Shown piece by piece: positions 20,581 through 30,571 of a DNA stretch of 64,000 bases. How positions within the stretch are numbered: the stretch's first letter is position 1; each line of letters starts with the position of its first letter. The position numbers were made by a program, and so were the translations under genes. The notes beneath the pieces are model-generated. The model saw only the letters and a program-made list of their open reading frames with translations, searched no databases and was not told the origin of the DNA. Origin of the DNA: Planctobacterium marinum (GTDB lineage Bacteria > Pseudomonadota > Gammaproteobacteria > Enterobacterales > Alteromonadaceae); assembly GCF_036322805.1 (NCBI RefSeq), contig NZ_AP027272.1, forward strand, positions 3,534,001-3,598,000, read 5' to 3'.

Positions 20581-21771
20581 CTAGATACTCTCCAGTATTT
20601 CAGCAGCAATTTTGCGACTGTTGGCATCACACGCAATGATGTCATCAAGACTTTCAACCTTGTCTCCAAGTCCTTGCTCAACCGTCTGCTGACAAACTTT
20701 AAAAATGTCTGTATAGCGAATTTTTCTGTCGAGGAACGCTGCGACTGCAATCTCGTTTGCCGCATTGAGAGCCGTAGTGGCAGCCTGCCCTTGGCTGGCG
20801 CATTCAATCGCCAGCTGTAAACAGGGAAAGCGCTCAAAGTCAGGTTTTAAAAACTGTAAATCCACTAACTGTGAGAAATCCAATGAGGCTACCCCTGATT
20901 CAATCCGCTCTGGCCAGGACAAGGTATGGGCAATAGGTGTGCGCATGTCGGGCTGTCCCATTTGCGCTAATACCGACCCATCGCTGTATTGCACCATAGA
21001 GTGCACGATGCTCTGGGGGTGGATTACCACGTCAATATTGTCACCACTGACATGGAACAAATGACAGGCCTCGATAAATTCCAATCCCTTATTCATCATA
21101 GTGGCGGAATCGACAGATATTTTTTGCCCCATCGACCAGTTCGGATGTTTGCAGGCCTGCTCAGGCGTAATGTCAGTAAAGGTGGAAATATCGTGCTTTA
21201 AAAACGGACCACCTGAGCCCGTGAGTAGGATTTTTCGAATTTGACGCTCACAATAGCCCTGCTCAGGAAGACATTGAAAAATAGCGTTGTGCTCACTGTC
21301 CACAGGCAACAACGTGGCGTTGTGCTCGGCAACCGCATCCATAAACAATTTACCAGACATCACCAGCGACTCCTTGTTAGCCAGTAATACCTTTTTACCA
21401 CTTGTCACCGCAGAAAAAGTGGGTAACAATCCTGCCGCGCCAACAATTGCCGCCATCACGGTATTCACATCAGGCGCACTGGAGACAGCACAGAGTGCTT
21501 CTATGCCACAATGCACTTCGCAGTTCAGGCCGGCCTGCTCTGCATATTTTTGCAGCTCAGAATAATGGGCCTCGCTACTCGTGACCAAATGCCGGGGTTG
21601 ATGAATTACAGCAAGTTTCACCAACTCCTCAACTTTGCTATGACATGTTAGAGCAAAAATCCTGAATCGTTCAGGATGGCGCGCTACCACATCAAGGGTA
21701 CTCAAACCGATTGAGCCTGTGGCACCTAATAGGGTTATATTTTGTATTTGATTAGTTTTAATTGGCTTCAT
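20581..21771 (-). CDS. dxr: 1-deoxy-D-xylulose-5-phosphate reductoisomerase
   Basis: Second step of the MEP isoprenoid pathway: converts DXP to MEP with NADPH. The N-terminal LLGATGSIGLSTLDV is the NADPH-binding loop, and SGGPF, NPQSIVHS-like (HPQSIVHSMV) and NAANEIA segments are family hallmarks. I prefer the ATG at 21771 (396 residues). An upstream in-frame ATG at 21798 lies inside cdsA and adds nine residues not typical of the family; neither start has a strong ribosome site. It supplies the precursor used by the neighbouring uppS. Confidence 0.96.
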   Translation of the reverse strand: MKPIKTNQIQNITLLGATGSIGLSTLDVVARHPERFRIFALTCHSKVEELVKLAVIHQPRHLVTSSEAHYSELQKYAEQAGLNCEVHCGIEALCAVSSAPDVNTVMAAIVGAAGLLPTFSAVTSGKKVLLANKESLVMSGKLFMDAVAEHNATLLPVDSEHNAIFQCLPEQGYCERQIRKILLTGSGGPFLKHDISTFTDITPEQACKHPNWSMGQKISVDSATMMNKGLEFIEACHLFHVSGDNIDVVIHPQSIVHSMVQYSDGSVLAQMGQPDMRTPIAHTLSWPERIESGVASLDFSQLVDLQFLKPDFERFPCLQLAIECASQGQAATTALNAANEIAVAAFLDRKIRYTDIFKVCQQTVEQGLGDKVESLDDIIACDANSRKIAAEILESI

Positions 21772-21785
21772 GCAAAAAAGTCTTT

Positions 21786-22649
21786 TTATGCCATCCACAT
21801 GACATAACAGAATGCAAAGATAGGGAACGCCGCAGTGAGACTATCAATTCTATCCAGAATACCACCGTGTCCGGGCAACAGATTACCGCTATCTTTACAG
21901 CCAGCACAGCGTTTAAACATACTTTCATTCAAATCACCAAGAGCACTAACCGCTACAGTTAAACCACCGACCAGAACGTGCAACCAGATGCGGGAAGGGT
22001 CAACCTGATAATGCATTGCGGCAAAGGCTATAATAGCGAAAGAAGCCCCCACCCCACCAAGTAAGCCCTCAATAGTTTTACCCGGTGATACGTTAGGTCG
22101 TAGTTTGTGACGACCGAATTTTACCCCGACAAAAAAAGCGCCCACATCGGCGGCCCACACAATACCTAAAACATAAAAGATCAGAGAAGCACCATAAAGA
22201 GGATCAACATCAAACAGGCTGGTACGCAGAACCACCACTGCTACCCATGTAGGAACAAGGGTTAATAAACCAAATATGCCTCTTAAAAAAACACTGGTGC
22301 GCCATAACAAGCTATACCTCGGGTAGGCGATAATCAGGAAAAGAGAAACAAGCCACCAAATCGCAGCCAGCCAGAGGATATATTCGTATATTGGTGCCAA
22401 TTCTCCCTGGACCCAAACAGAATCCACTGGCACCAGAATACTCAAAGCAACACAGATGCCTGATACCAGTGCGGTGTATACAGACTTTAATAAGGGAATA
22501 GTCAAACCTGTTAGATTTGCCCATTCCCATGCACCCAAAGCAACAATAGCGGCAAAAGCTATTTCAAAACCTCTGATAGGTAAAAACAGAATGGCTCCTA
22601 ATGCTAAGGGGGCCAAAATCAATGCGGTTATAATGCGCTGTTTTAACAT
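21786..22649 (-). CDS. cdsA: Phosphatidate cytidylyltransferase
   Basis: Integral inner-membrane enzyme making CDP-diacylglycerol from phosphatidate and CTP, the branch point of phospholipid synthesis. It has seven to eight hydrophobic segments. The C-terminal signature (DLNESMFKR followed by DSGNLLPGHGGILDRIDS) carries the metal-binding Asp residues. Length is 287 residues. It lies 12 bases after uppS in the operon. Confidence 0.97.
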   Translation of the reverse strand: MLKQRIITALILAPLALGAILFLPIRGFEIAFAAIVALGAWEWANLTGLTIPLLKSVYTALVSGICVALSILVPVDSVWVQGELAPIYEYILWLAAIWWLVSLFLIIAYPRYSLLWRTSVFLRGIFGLLTLVPTWVAVVVLRTSLFDVDPLYGASLIFYVLGIVWAADVGAFFVGVKFGRHKLRPNVSPGKTIEGLLGGVGASFAIIAFAAMHYQVDPSRIWLHVLVGGLTVAVSALGDLNESMFKRCAGCKDSGNLLPGHGGILDRIDSLTAAFPIFAFCYVMWMA

Positions 22650-22661
22650 CTGAAGAACACC

Positions 22662-23408
22662 TTAATGCTGGCTCTCTATTTGCTCACCGGTCATACCAAA
22701 GCGACGCTGACGGCCCGCAAACTCTTTCACCGCATTAGCAAATGCGGTTTCATCAAAATCAGGCCAAAGAGTTGCGCAAAAATACAACTCAGAATAGGCC
22801 AACTGCCAAATCAGGAAGTTCGAGATGCGCTGTTCACCACCTGTGCGTATCAATAAATCGATATCGGGGAGTTCATTTAATTGAATGTATTTGGATAAGT
22901 CTTGTTCAGTGATGGAATCGATATCTATTTGCTGCTCACTTGCGGCTCTTAACAATTTCTTACAGGCATTAGTAATATCCCACTTACCGCCATAGTTTGC
23001 GGCGATATTTAGCACCATAGCAGTGTTATTTTGAGTAAGCTGTTCTGCTTCAGCAATCTTGCTCTTAAGTTTCTCATCAAAGCGACTCAAATCACCAATA
23101 ACCTGCAGTTTCACATTGTTTTTATTGAGCTTTTTAGCCTCACTACCCAATGCCCAAACGAACAACTCCATCAGCGCTTTCACTTCGTCTGCAGGTCGCA
23201 GCCAATTCTCACTGCTAAACGCGAATAACGTCAGTGCCTCAATGTTGTTTTGCAAACAAAATCGCACTGCAGCTCGTACCGCATCTGCTCCAGCCTTGTG
23301 CCCAAAGGAGCGCAATTTCCCTTTCTGTTTCGCCCAACGTCCGTTGCCATCCATAATAATGGCAACGTGTTTAGGCATCACATCATACTGTTGATTTGCA
23401 TCCGTCAT
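22662..23408 (-). CDS. uppS: Undecaprenyl diphosphate synthase
   Basis: A cis-prenyltransferase that builds the C55 lipid carrier for peptidoglycan and O-antigen. The catalytic IIMDGNGRWAK segment is near the N-terminus, FSSENW in the middle, and DLLIRTGGEQRISNFL near residue 190. The frame opens at TTG 23411 with ATG at 23408; the ATG is chosen. An ATG eleven residues into the open frame (23378) is also possible. About 248 residues. Confidence 0.97.
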   Translation of the reverse strand: MTDANQQYDVMPKHVAIIMDGNGRWAKQKGKLRSFGHKAGADAVRAAVRFCLQNNIEALTLFAFSSENWLRPADEVKALMELFVWALGSEAKKLNKNNVKLQVIGDLSRFDEKLKSKIAEAEQLTQNNTAMVLNIAANYGGKWDITNACKKLLRAASEQQIDIDSITEQDLSKYIQLNELPDIDLLIRTGGEQRISNFLIWQLAYSELYFCATLWPDFDETAFANAVKEFAGRQRRFGMTGEQIESQH

Positions 23409-23420
23409 CAAAGAAAGCTT

Positions 23421-23978
23421 CTAAATTTCCATTAATTCAGCTTCTTTAGCTTTTAGCAACTCGTCTACTTGTTTCACAAATTTATCGGTTGCTTGCTGAA
23501 TATTGTCCTCTGCTGCGCGGGCTTCATCTTCAGAAATCTCTTTTTCCTTCAACAGATCCTTAATATCACCATTAGCATCACGACGAATGTTTCGAATACT
23601 GATACGCCCCTGCTCAGCTTCACCACGTACCACTCGAATTAGGTCTTTACGTCGTTCTTCCGTTAACGGCGGCAATGGAATACGCATGGTTGTCCCGGCG
23701 CTAATTGGGTTCAGGCCCAAATCAGATTGCAGGATACCCTTTTCAACGGCTTGAATGGCACTCTTGTCAAATACGGTCAGCGCCAGGGTACGAGAATCTT
23801 CAACCACCACGTTAGCAAGCTGTCTCAATGGCGTAGCCGCACCATAGTAAGAAACCATCACATTATCTAGCAAACTAGGATGAGCTCGCCCGGTTCTGAT
23901 TTTACTGAAGTTGGTTTTAAGCGCACCAATACTTTTGTCCATGCGCTCTTTAGCATCTTCAAAAATTTCATCAATCAT
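23421..23978 (-). CDS. frr: Ribosome recycling factor
   Basis: Splits post-termination ribosomes together with EF-G. The 185-residue length and the [11 protein letters not shown] segment followed by the [11 protein letters not shown] motif are diagnostic. It lies 18 bases after pyrH and 9 bases before the uppS frame. Confidence 0.97.
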   Translation of the reverse strand: MIDEIFEDAKERMDKSIGALKTNFSKIRTGRAHPSLLDNVMVSYYGAATPLRQLANVVVEDSRTLALTVFDKSAIQAVEKGILQSDLGLNPISAGTTMRIPLPPLTEERRKDLIRVVRGEAEQGRISIRNIRRDANGDIKDLLKEKEISEDEARAAEDNIQQATDKFVKQVDELLKAKEAELMEI

Positions 23979-23996
23979 GTTTCTAACCTTATTTTT

Positions 23997-24725
23997 TTAG
24001 TTGTTATCTATCAACGTACCTTCATCTTCACCCATGACTACAGCTTTGAGGCAGCCAGTTTTATTCATGTTAAAGACTTTGATAGGAATATTGTGGTCTC
24101 GCGCTAACGTAAATGCCGCAAGATCCATGACCTTTAATTCTTTTTCTAACACTTCACTATAATTGAGGTGTTTTTGTAATACCGCATCTGGATTTGTATT
24201 GGGGTCCGCATTGTACACACCGTCAACTTTGGTTCCTTTCAAAACCACGTCAGCCTCGATTTCAATACCGCGTAAACAGGCCGCAGAGTCAGTGGTGAAA
24301 AAAGGATTCCCAGTTCCGGCAGAAAAAATGACAACACGACCAGACTTCAACAAGCTAATAGCCTCTGTCCAGTTATAAGCGTCACACACGCCATTAAGTG
24401 GGATTGCCGACATCAAACGGGCATTAACGAATGCTCTGTGCAGCGCATCACGCATTGCAAGGCCGTTCATTACGGTTGCCAACATACCCATATGATCACC
24501 CACAACGCGATTCATGCCGGCTTTTGCCAGTCCTTCGCCACGGAATAAGTTGCCACCGCCAATCACCAGACCAACCTGAACACCAAGCTCAACTAACTCT
24601 TTGATTTCAGACGCCATGCGGTCTAATACTTTTGCGTCAATACCAAATGACTCATTGCCCATCAAGGCTTCACCACTTAGTTTCAATAAAATTCTACGAT
24701 AGGCAGGTTTGGAGCTGATACTCAT
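23997..24725 (-). CDS. pyrH: Uridylate kinase
   Basis: Hexameric UMP kinase of the amino-acid-kinase fold, making UDP. The N-terminal [11 protein letters not shown] motif, the GGGNLFRG loop and the FTTDSAA region are typical. At 242 residues it is standard. A GAGGATGAG ribosome-site region precedes the ATG. It is downstream of the tsf terminator, so it must use read-through or an internal promoter; I did not find a convincing promoter. Confidence 0.97.
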   Translation of the reverse strand: MSISSKPAYRRILLKLSGEALMGNESFGIDAKVLDRMASEIKELVELGVQVGLVIGGGNLFRGEGLAKAGMNRVVGDHMGMLATVMNGLAMRDALHRAFVNARLMSAIPLNGVCDAYNWTEAISLLKSGRVVIFSAGTGNPFFTTDSAACLRGIEIEADVVLKGTKVDGVYNADPNTNPDAVLQKHLNYSEVLEKELKVMDLAAFTLARDHNIPIKVFNMNKTGCLKAVVMGEDEGTLIDNN

Positions 24726-24795
24726 GAAAATTTCTCATCCTCAATGATTGTCGGGGATTTAGGGGACTCGTTCGCTTTTCTGGTGGCTGACACCT

Positions 24796-24822
24796 AAAAA
24801 AAAGCACCTCTTTTGAGGTGCT
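24796..24822 (-). terminator. Rho-independent terminator after tsf
   Basis: On the minus strand the stem AGCACCTC-AAAA-GAGGTGCT (24822-24803) is followed by a run of eight T residues (24803-24796). This is a textbook intrinsic terminator between tsf and pyrH. Confidence 0.93.
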
Positions 24823-24882
24823 AGTAGTTTATATGACAATGCTTTAATGCAAAAGCCCTTGTCAGATTTATTTGTAAACAGC

Positions 24883-25755
24883 TTACTGTTTAGCAGCAGC
24901 CATTTGTGCCTGAACTTCAGCAGCGAAGTCTTCAGTTTTCTTCTCGATACCTTCACCAACCTCAAAACGGATGAAGTTGATGACGTCTGCGCTGTTGTCT
25001 TTCAACAGCTGACCAACGTTCATGGAAGGATCTTTAACGAAAGGCTGACCAGTCAAACTGATTTCACCAGTAAATTTCTTCATGCGACCCATAACCATTT
25101 TTTCTGCGATTTCAGCTGGCTTGCCGCTTTGCATCGCGATATCGATTTGGATGGCTTTTTCTTTCTCAACAACGTCAGCTGGAACGTCTTCTGGCTTAAC
25201 GAATTGCGGGCTGCTTGCAGCAACGTGCATCGCTACATCTTTTGCCAAATCTTCAGAACCACCTGTCAACACAGAGATTACACCGATACGCGCACCGTGT
25301 ACGTATGCACCTAAGTTGTCGCCTTCAACAGTTACAACGCGACGAACGTTGATGTTTTCACCGATTTTGGCAACTAGCGTGTCACGCAAGTCAGAAACAA
25401 CTGTACCGTCAATTTCAGAAGCATTTAATGCTTCAACGTCACTGATTTTGTTAGCGGCAGCAAACTCAACCAACTTTTTACCAAATGCCAGGAAGCTGTC
25501 ATCACGTGCAACGAAATCAGTTTCACAGTTCAGTTCCATCATTGTTGCAACACCGGCGTTTACAGAAGTCAGGATCACACCTTCAGCAGCGATACGGCCT
25601 GCTTTTTTAGCAGCTTTCGCCTGACCTGATTTACGCATATTCTCAATCGCCGCTTCGATGTCACCATCAGTCGCTTGCAATGCTTTTTTACAATCCAGCA
25701 TACCGGCGCCGGTACGCTCACGCAGTTCTTTTACTTGAGCAGCAGTTACAGCCAT
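24883..25755 (-). CDS. tsf: Elongation factor Ts
   Basis: Guanine-nucleotide exchange factor for EF-Tu. The N-terminal [19 protein letters not shown] segment (UBA-like domain) and the core TDFVARDD motif are diagnostic, and 290 residues is normal. It is downstream of rpsB, separated by 181 bases that hold a hairpin. Confidence 0.98.
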   Translation of the reverse strand: MAVTAAQVKELRERTGAGMLDCKKALQATDGDIEAAIENMRKSGQAKAAKKAGRIAAEGVILTSVNAGVATMMELNCETDFVARDDSFLAFGKKLVEFAAANKISDVEALNASEIDGTVVSDLRDTLVAKIGENINVRRVVTVEGDNLGAYVHGARIGVISVLTGGSEDLAKDVAMHVAASSPQFVKPEDVPADVVEKEKAIQIDIAMQSGKPAEIAEKMVMGRMKKFTGEISLTGQPFVKDPSMNVGQLLKDNSADVINFIRFEVGEGIEKKTEDFAAEVQAQMAAAKQ

Positions 25756-25862
25756 CTGTATATCCTCAGGAATAAATTTAAATTTTTAGCGTAGAAAACA
25801 AGACCCATTTGCGATCTCATTTCAAAAATATGGGGTAAATAAGCTTTACCAAACTATATTTT

Positions 25863-25887
25863 AAAACAGGGGCAAGGCCCCTGTTTT
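25863..25887. terminator. rpsB-tsf intergenic hairpin (attenuator or bidirectional terminator)
   Basis: An 11-bp perfect inverted repeat (AAAACAGGGGC / GCCCCTGTTTT) with a 3-base loop. On the minus strand it ends in a T-run (TTTT, then AAAA). It lies between rpsB and tsf, so it probably lowers tsf transcription relative to rpsB by partial termination. Confidence 0.8.
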
Positions 25888-25936
25888 AATGAGTCTTACG
25901 ACTTTTAACATGCATTTGTGAATGCTGTATTAAATC

Positions 25937-26668
25937 TTACTCAGCCGCTTCAACGAAATCGTCGTTTTCAGCGATAGCTTCAAGATTTTGCTCACGACCT
26001 TCCAGAATCGCGTCAGCAGCCGCATTCAGATATAACTGAACCGCGCGGATTGCGTCGTCGTTGCCAGGAATGATGTAATCAATTCCGTCTGGGTCAGTGT
26101 TTGTATCAACAACAGATACTACCGGGATACCCAAGCTACGAGCTTCTGCAATTGCAATGTGCTCGTGGTTTGCGTCGATTACGAACAAGCAATCTGGTAA
26201 ACCGCCCATGTCTTTGATACCGCCAAGGCTGCTTTCCAGCTTTTCCATTTCGCGGGTCAGCATTAGTACTTCTTTCTTAGTAAGCTTTTCAAAAGTACCG
26301 TCTTGAGACTGTTGCTCAAGGTCTTTTAGACGCTTGATTGATTGACGCACTGTTTTCCAGTTAGTCAACATACCACCTAACCAACGCTTGTTAACGTAGT
26401 ATTGGTCGCATTTCAAAGCAGCTTCTTTTACCGCATCGCCAGCAGCGCGCTTAGTACCTACGAAAAGGATTTTACCTTTGCGCGCAGATACAGAAGAAAG
26501 ATAAGATAATGCATCATTGAACAAAGGAACTGTTTTTTCCAGGTTAATGATGTGAACTTTGTTACGAGCGCCAAAAATGAAAGGCTTCATTTTTGGGTTC
26601 CAGTAGCGAGTTTGGTGACCGAAGTGAACACCAGCTTGCAGCATGTCACGCATAGATACGTTTGCCAT
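25937..26668 (-). CDS. rpsB: 30S ribosomal protein S2
   Basis: Ribosomal protein S2, required for S1 binding to the small subunit. The N-terminus [20 protein letters not shown] is diagnostic. An in-frame ATG five codons upstream (26683) exists, but GAGGAAATTTATT places the ribosome site correctly for 26668, giving 243 residues. It has a strong promoter at 26841-26869 and a structured leader at 26699-26770, consistent with S2 autoregulation as known in E. coli. Confidence 0.98.
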   Translation of the reverse strand: MANVSMRDMLQAGVHFGHQTRYWNPKMKPFIFGARNKVHIINLEKTVPLFNDALSYLSSVSARKGKILFVGTKRAAGDAVKEAALKCDQYYVNKRWLGGMLTNWKTVRQSIKRLKDLEQQSQDGTFEKLTKKEVLMLTREMEKLESSLGGIKDMGGLPDCLFVIDANHEHIAIAEARSLGIPVVSVVDTNTDPDGIDYIIPGNDDAIRAVQLYLNAAADAILEGREQNLEAIAENDDFVEAAE

Positions 26669-26698
26669 AATAAATTTCCTCAATTGGGGTTAGGCCTC

Positions 26699-26770
26699 CA
26701 TACATCCCAATTTTCGATCCTGTTTCCTCGTGAGAAAAGCCAGACACCCCGAAAATCGTGTCGATGTATG
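26699..26770 (-). promoter_or_regulatory. Structured rpsB leader (candidate S2 autoregulatory element)
   Basis: The transcribed leader folds around a perfect 8-bp outer stem (CATACATC, 26770-26763, with GATGTATG, 26706-26699). An inner stem pairs ATTTTCG with CGAAAAT (26756-26750 with 26716-26710). It sits 30 bases before the rpsB ATG. In E. coli S2 represses rpsB-tsf through a leader structure; equivalence here is inferred from position and structure. Confidence 0.7.
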
Positions 26771-26840
26771 TGTGTTTTAAATGATTAATTTACGCTGATT
26801 TGAACTATTCTTTCGCAACGGTCCAGTTCAGGCGCGGCGC

Positions 26841-26869
26841 TTTATACCATACTAACAACATTACCGCAA
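26841..26869 (-). promoter_or_regulatory. rpsB promoter with GC-rich discriminator
   Basis: Reading the minus strand: -35 TTGCGG (26869-26864), a 17-base spacer, then -10 TATAAA (26846-26841), followed at once by the discriminator GCGCCGCGCC. This layout is typical of sigma-70 ribosomal promoters under ppGpp/DksA stringent control. Confidence 0.8.
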
Positions 26870-26938
26870 TCTTTTGATGACTTTACCGTCGCAATATTTA
26901 GCAAAGTTACAGCAACATCAAACGTGCACGTTGATAGA

Positions 26939-28459
26939 TTAAGTTTTGGATCTCGATATGGCAGCGAGAACTAGCGCAACAAATCCACCTAAAAACAAAC
27001 CCAATAAGCTGGGGAAGAATATGAACTTCACCATGCTTTTAACTTGGTTCTTGAAGTTACTATTGATAATTGGCTCAGCTGAAAGATCATACAGACTTCC
27101 ATTGGTGCCCAAAAACTTATCATTCCGAATGTCTAAGATTTTTAACAAAACTTCTCTGTATTTTTTTAAACTCGACACAGCATATTCGAGATCCTCGTCT
27201 ACCTTATTTTTGATTTGGCTGTTTTCGATTTGTGACTGATTAATTAGATTTAATTTTTGCTTTGTCTGGTTTATTTTCGTGGACACCGCTTCTGCTTTCA
27301 AATTGATATCTAGAGCACGGTCTAACAAGTCCTGCTTATATTTGGAGGTGGATAGCTCATCACCTAGTGTGAGGAGCCTTGATAAAAACTCATCACCAAA
27401 CTGAGCCCCTGCGAGACTACCCTGTCGAGAAACCGCATTACCATCACTGGGCTCCAAGCTTAGATTGGCATATGTACTAAGTATATCCTTAATCGCAGCA
27501 CTTTCACGACGCAATTCATCCAACCTCGACTCTGACAGCACAAGCTGGTTATTTAATACGTAGGTGGCATTGGTTACATCTTTGTATATCGGACTGACAA
27601 GAAAAGCACTCTGTAACGGGCCTAACGTATATTCCTGTAAAAAACGGAGTTCATTAATCACGTTCTTTGCTGACAATTTTGTTTCAGGCTCACTAATCAT
27701 TACACCAATTTCATCTGCATCTAGACGCGACGCTACCTCTACAAGTCTCTGATTAAAATCGGAAAGATATTCAACACTGGCAATATATTCATTTCTTGTT
27801 AGCTGTGTGGTGTCGATATCATCGGGAAGAGAGATCCCCATATCTAGCACGCCATAAGTACTAATACTACGTTGGGCCCATTCATCTGGAATAGCCGCTA
27901 ATATCCTAAGAGCTAAATCCTCAGGTAACGCTTTTGACAATTGGGAGGAAAAATAAAGCCTTGCAAAACGAAGACTTGCATTTTTTAATTCCATTGAAAA
28001 TTGCTGGTTCAATTCAGCAATCTCGGCGTTGCTTAACTTTCTATTCTCAAGAGTTTGTCTGTACCTTTGTTCAATAAACACCCTACTAGGGGTAAATGGT
28101 GTGATTGTTACCGATTCAAAAAAATCTCTCCGTGTAAAGCCGTATTCTTTGAGTTCATACCTGTTGTAAACTTGGAGCAGGACAGGGTTAGCTGTAATAT
28201 CGTTGAGCGAAAATGGACTGCCATTGGGGTACTTTCCCTCCTGAATTCCCTGAAAATTTAGCGTCAAATTAGTACTCACGGTGTATTTAGAGGGTTGAGA
28301 AAACCAATTCGATGCGAAATACACCGCACCTAAAAGCGCACCAATTATAGAAAACAAGAAAATAACTTTTCTTCTTTTCCATATCTCACTAACCAGTTCT
28401 GCCAAGTCCGTTTCGTCGTTAGGAAATTGTTGCTCATTGCGGTGGAGTAGCTCAGACAT
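26939..28459 (-). CDS. Wzz/GumC-type polysaccharide chain-length determinant protein
   Basis: A 506-residue polysaccharide co-polymerase-like protein. An N-terminal cytoplasmic tail is followed by a membrane helix (~residues 34-52), a large periplasmic part with long coiled-coil stretches (~300-430) and a C-terminal membrane helix (~475-500). No tyrosine kinase domain is fused. This is the Wzz/GumC topology. It stands alone here, without glycosyltransferases or flippase beside it, so the polysaccharide served is unknown. Transposon remnants start about 500 bases upstream of it, which may mean a former polysaccharide locus was disrupted. Confidence 0.8.
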   Translation of the reverse strand: MSELLHRNEQQFPNDETDLAELVSEIWKRRKVIFLFSIIGALLGAVYFASNWFSQPSKYTVSTNLTLNFQGIQEGKYPNGSPFSLNDITANPVLLQVYNRYELKEYGFTRRDFFESVTITPFTPSRVFIEQRYRQTLENRKLSNAEIAELNQQFSMELKNASLRFARLYFSSQLSKALPEDLALRILAAIPDEWAQRSISTYGVLDMGISLPDDIDTTQLTRNEYIASVEYLSDFNQRLVEVASRLDADEIGVMISEPETKLSAKNVINELRFLQEYTLGPLQSAFLVSPIYKDVTNATYVLNNQLVLSESRLDELRRESAAIKDILSTYANLSLEPSDGNAVSRQGSLAGAQFGDEFLSRLLTLGDELSTSKYKQDLLDRALDINLKAEAVSTKINQTKQKLNLINQSQIENSQIKNKVDEDLEYAVSSLKKYREVLLKILDIRNDKFLGTNGSLYDLSAEPIINSNFKNQVKSMVKFIFFPSLLGLFLGGFVALVLAAISRSKT

Positions 28460-28967
28460 CTATTCTCTGCGTCCTGTGTAAATTAGTAAAAGTGTTGTCT
28501 GCTGAAAAGTTTACCGTTTAAATTTAATCTTGCATACCTTCACGCCACATTTAATATGTATTTAATTGCAAACGATTTACGCCCATACATTGATTCAACA
28601 AATTGTGTGTTTTTGTGCGTCATGTATGTAGTTGCGACCCATTGGGCATGGTCTTTGGCTAACGAACTCTCACGAAGTAAGCAAGTCACAAAGAGTTTCT
28701 GCGGAGCGACAGGCGCAATAAGACTAACAGCGCATTAGGTGCGACGATGTAGGAGGTACAGTGCCTCAGTTTTAGGGGCTTTACTTACTCGACCACCAGA
28801 GCAAGTCGGTACATGCGCACAAGAAATTTGTATTAATGGATCTCTTGACGTAATCGTTCACTAATTCTGGATAACCCGTTCACCTCCATTCCGGCCGCTC
28901 GATCATAGGCCATTTCCGGTCCACACTACCAGAGATTTATGCTTATTAGCTTCTTTTAATTTTTAAA
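28460..28967. other. Intergenic stretch with no recognisable gene
   Basis: About 500 bases between the Wzz-like gene and the IS21 remnant. Short open frames occur on both strands but none resembles a known protein or has a convincing ribosome site. Presumably it holds the promoter of the Wzz-like gene and decayed mobile-element flank. Confidence 0.5.
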
Positions 28968-29838
28968 GTGGAACAAGTAACTGTCATTGAAAGTGTCAAG
29001 GTAGTTCTTCGCCTGAAGTTTGACGAAACAGCGAGGAACCGGAACATCGCCATACGATTGAACGTTGGTGCAACGACGATCTCAGATATTCTCAATAAAT
29101 TCAAAAATCAAATATGCGGTTGGCCTCTGCCTTAGCATATCACTGATTATTGGCTTCATCAGTCTCTTTATCCCGATAGGAATGCAGGTCGCGTAATACC
29201 AGATTACACACTCATGTATATGGAACTGAGACGCAAAGGCGTTACCAAAATCCATTTTTGGGAGGAGTATCAAGCCGTCAATCCGGAGGGCTGTTATTGC
29301 TGTAGCAAGTTCTGCGATAACTATCGTGAATGGAAGTTACAACAAAAACGTCCCATGCGTTTTACGCATAAGGCTGGTAAAAAAGTCATTATCGATTTCT
29401 GTAGGCCAACACTGCCAGTGCTTAACCCTGAAACCTGAGAAGTACGTAATGTGCAGGTTTTCGTTGCCTTATTGGCGGCATCCAACTAAACCTTTGCCAT
29501 TGCCACATATAATCAGAAGCTGGAAACTGGCTTGAGGCACATGTGGCTATGTTTGCCTTATTCGGTGGTGTACCGCAATTGCTTATGCCGGATAATCTCA
29601 AGTCAACGGTGAGCAAAGCCTGTGGGTTTGAGCCTCAACTGAATACGGCTTACCAGTCACTGGCAAATCATTATTGTGATACTGTAATGCCTGCCAATTC
29701 ACTAAAACCATAGGACAAAGCAAAGCACAAAACGCGGTTCTGATTATTGAACGTTAGATAGTGAGAAGACTGAGACATCAGGCATTCCATACATTATCGG
29801 GGCTAAAAGATGTCATTCGGAAATTATTCAATGAGTAA
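28968..29838 (+). pseudogene. Decayed IS21-family transposase (istA remnant)
   Basis: Pieces of an IstA-like transposase appear in order but in different frames. From GTG 28968 there is a helix-turn-helix region (LKFDETARNRNIAIRLNV, then GWPLP and a stop at 29133-29135). Around 29210-29440 comes MELRRKGVTKIHFWEEYQ and the start of the integrase core. Around 29540-29690 lies the LMPDNLKS region. Around 29770-29835 is the C-terminal LRHQAFHTLSGLKDVIRKLF region. Several frameshifts and stops separate them. No istB partner is seen, so the element is dead. Boundaries are approximate and terminal repeats were not found. Confidence 0.8.
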
Positions 29839-29840
29839 AA

Positions 29841-30420
29841 TCAAAAGCCATACCTGTGATTACCGGGAAATCGCCACACCTTGGTGAGTGACGGGATAAA
29901 TTTGCTTCGAACAATCAGTTTTGCAATTTCTTTCTGATCACACAAGGCAGCCAAAGTGATGATACAGTTCTCAATATCCAATCCGCTCAATAGTTCGAAA
30001 ATGGCGGCGAATTCATTACTTTTTTGATTAACTAACAGCCACTTGTCCCAGCACCGGCTGATACAGACAGCTCCGCACACTGATAGCATATAACGGGTTG
30101 GAGCGCTCTCGTGTCTGAACAGATTGCCAGGCAGTTTTACCATCAATGACTATGACAGCATACCCGGTGATATATAGCAGAGCCGAATCCGAGTTGGGAA
30201 ACGTTTTCACTGTTTCTTCCGGCTTACGACGATAGATCACCCGAACTATTGTGTCATGGCGGGGAGTATCTTGTTCAAAGGGCCTATATCTTCTGAGCCA
30301 ATCAAGCTTAAGTTTTCCGAAATCTTCAATATCTTCCTCCTTTCAGCCCCTTACATCACGGCACCAACAGACAACAATTTAATGCCCATCAACTGATACG
30401 TTTACAACGTTCTATGGGGG
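29841..30420 (-). pseudogene. Decayed ISAs1-family transposase remnant
   Basis: On the minus strand, segments typical of ISAs1 (H-repeat-associated) DDE transposases are recognisable. They are GAERR/EDIEDFGKLKLDWLRR near 30330, HDTIVRVI near 30245, VIVIDGKT near 30150, VLGQVA-SNEFAAIFELL near 30030, and IITLAALCDQKEIAKLIV near 29930. The frame changes more than once, and the sequence stops after a GNH segment where intact family members continue for roughly 150 more residues. It abuts the IS21 remnant within three bases, so one element probably cut the other. Confidence 0.72.
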
Positions 30421-30571
30421 CACTGTTTTGATTCGTAGTGTTTTAGGGAGTTTTCGATTATGATGCATATATTAAGCTTTTGAATTTGTTGCTTAATCTG
30501 TTCATTCAAGCGCCAAATAGTGCAAACTAGAACGATCTTGCCGTGATTCTCGTCCAGGAACTGCATAAGTA

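Noticed and set aside
24726-24795. Separate promoter for pyrH
   Set aside because: I looked for a -35/-10 pair between the tsf terminator and pyrH and found none good enough to report.
28556-28738. 60-codon open frame next to the Wzz-like gene
   Set aside because: No ribosome site, no family resemblance, and it lies in decayed mobile-element flank.
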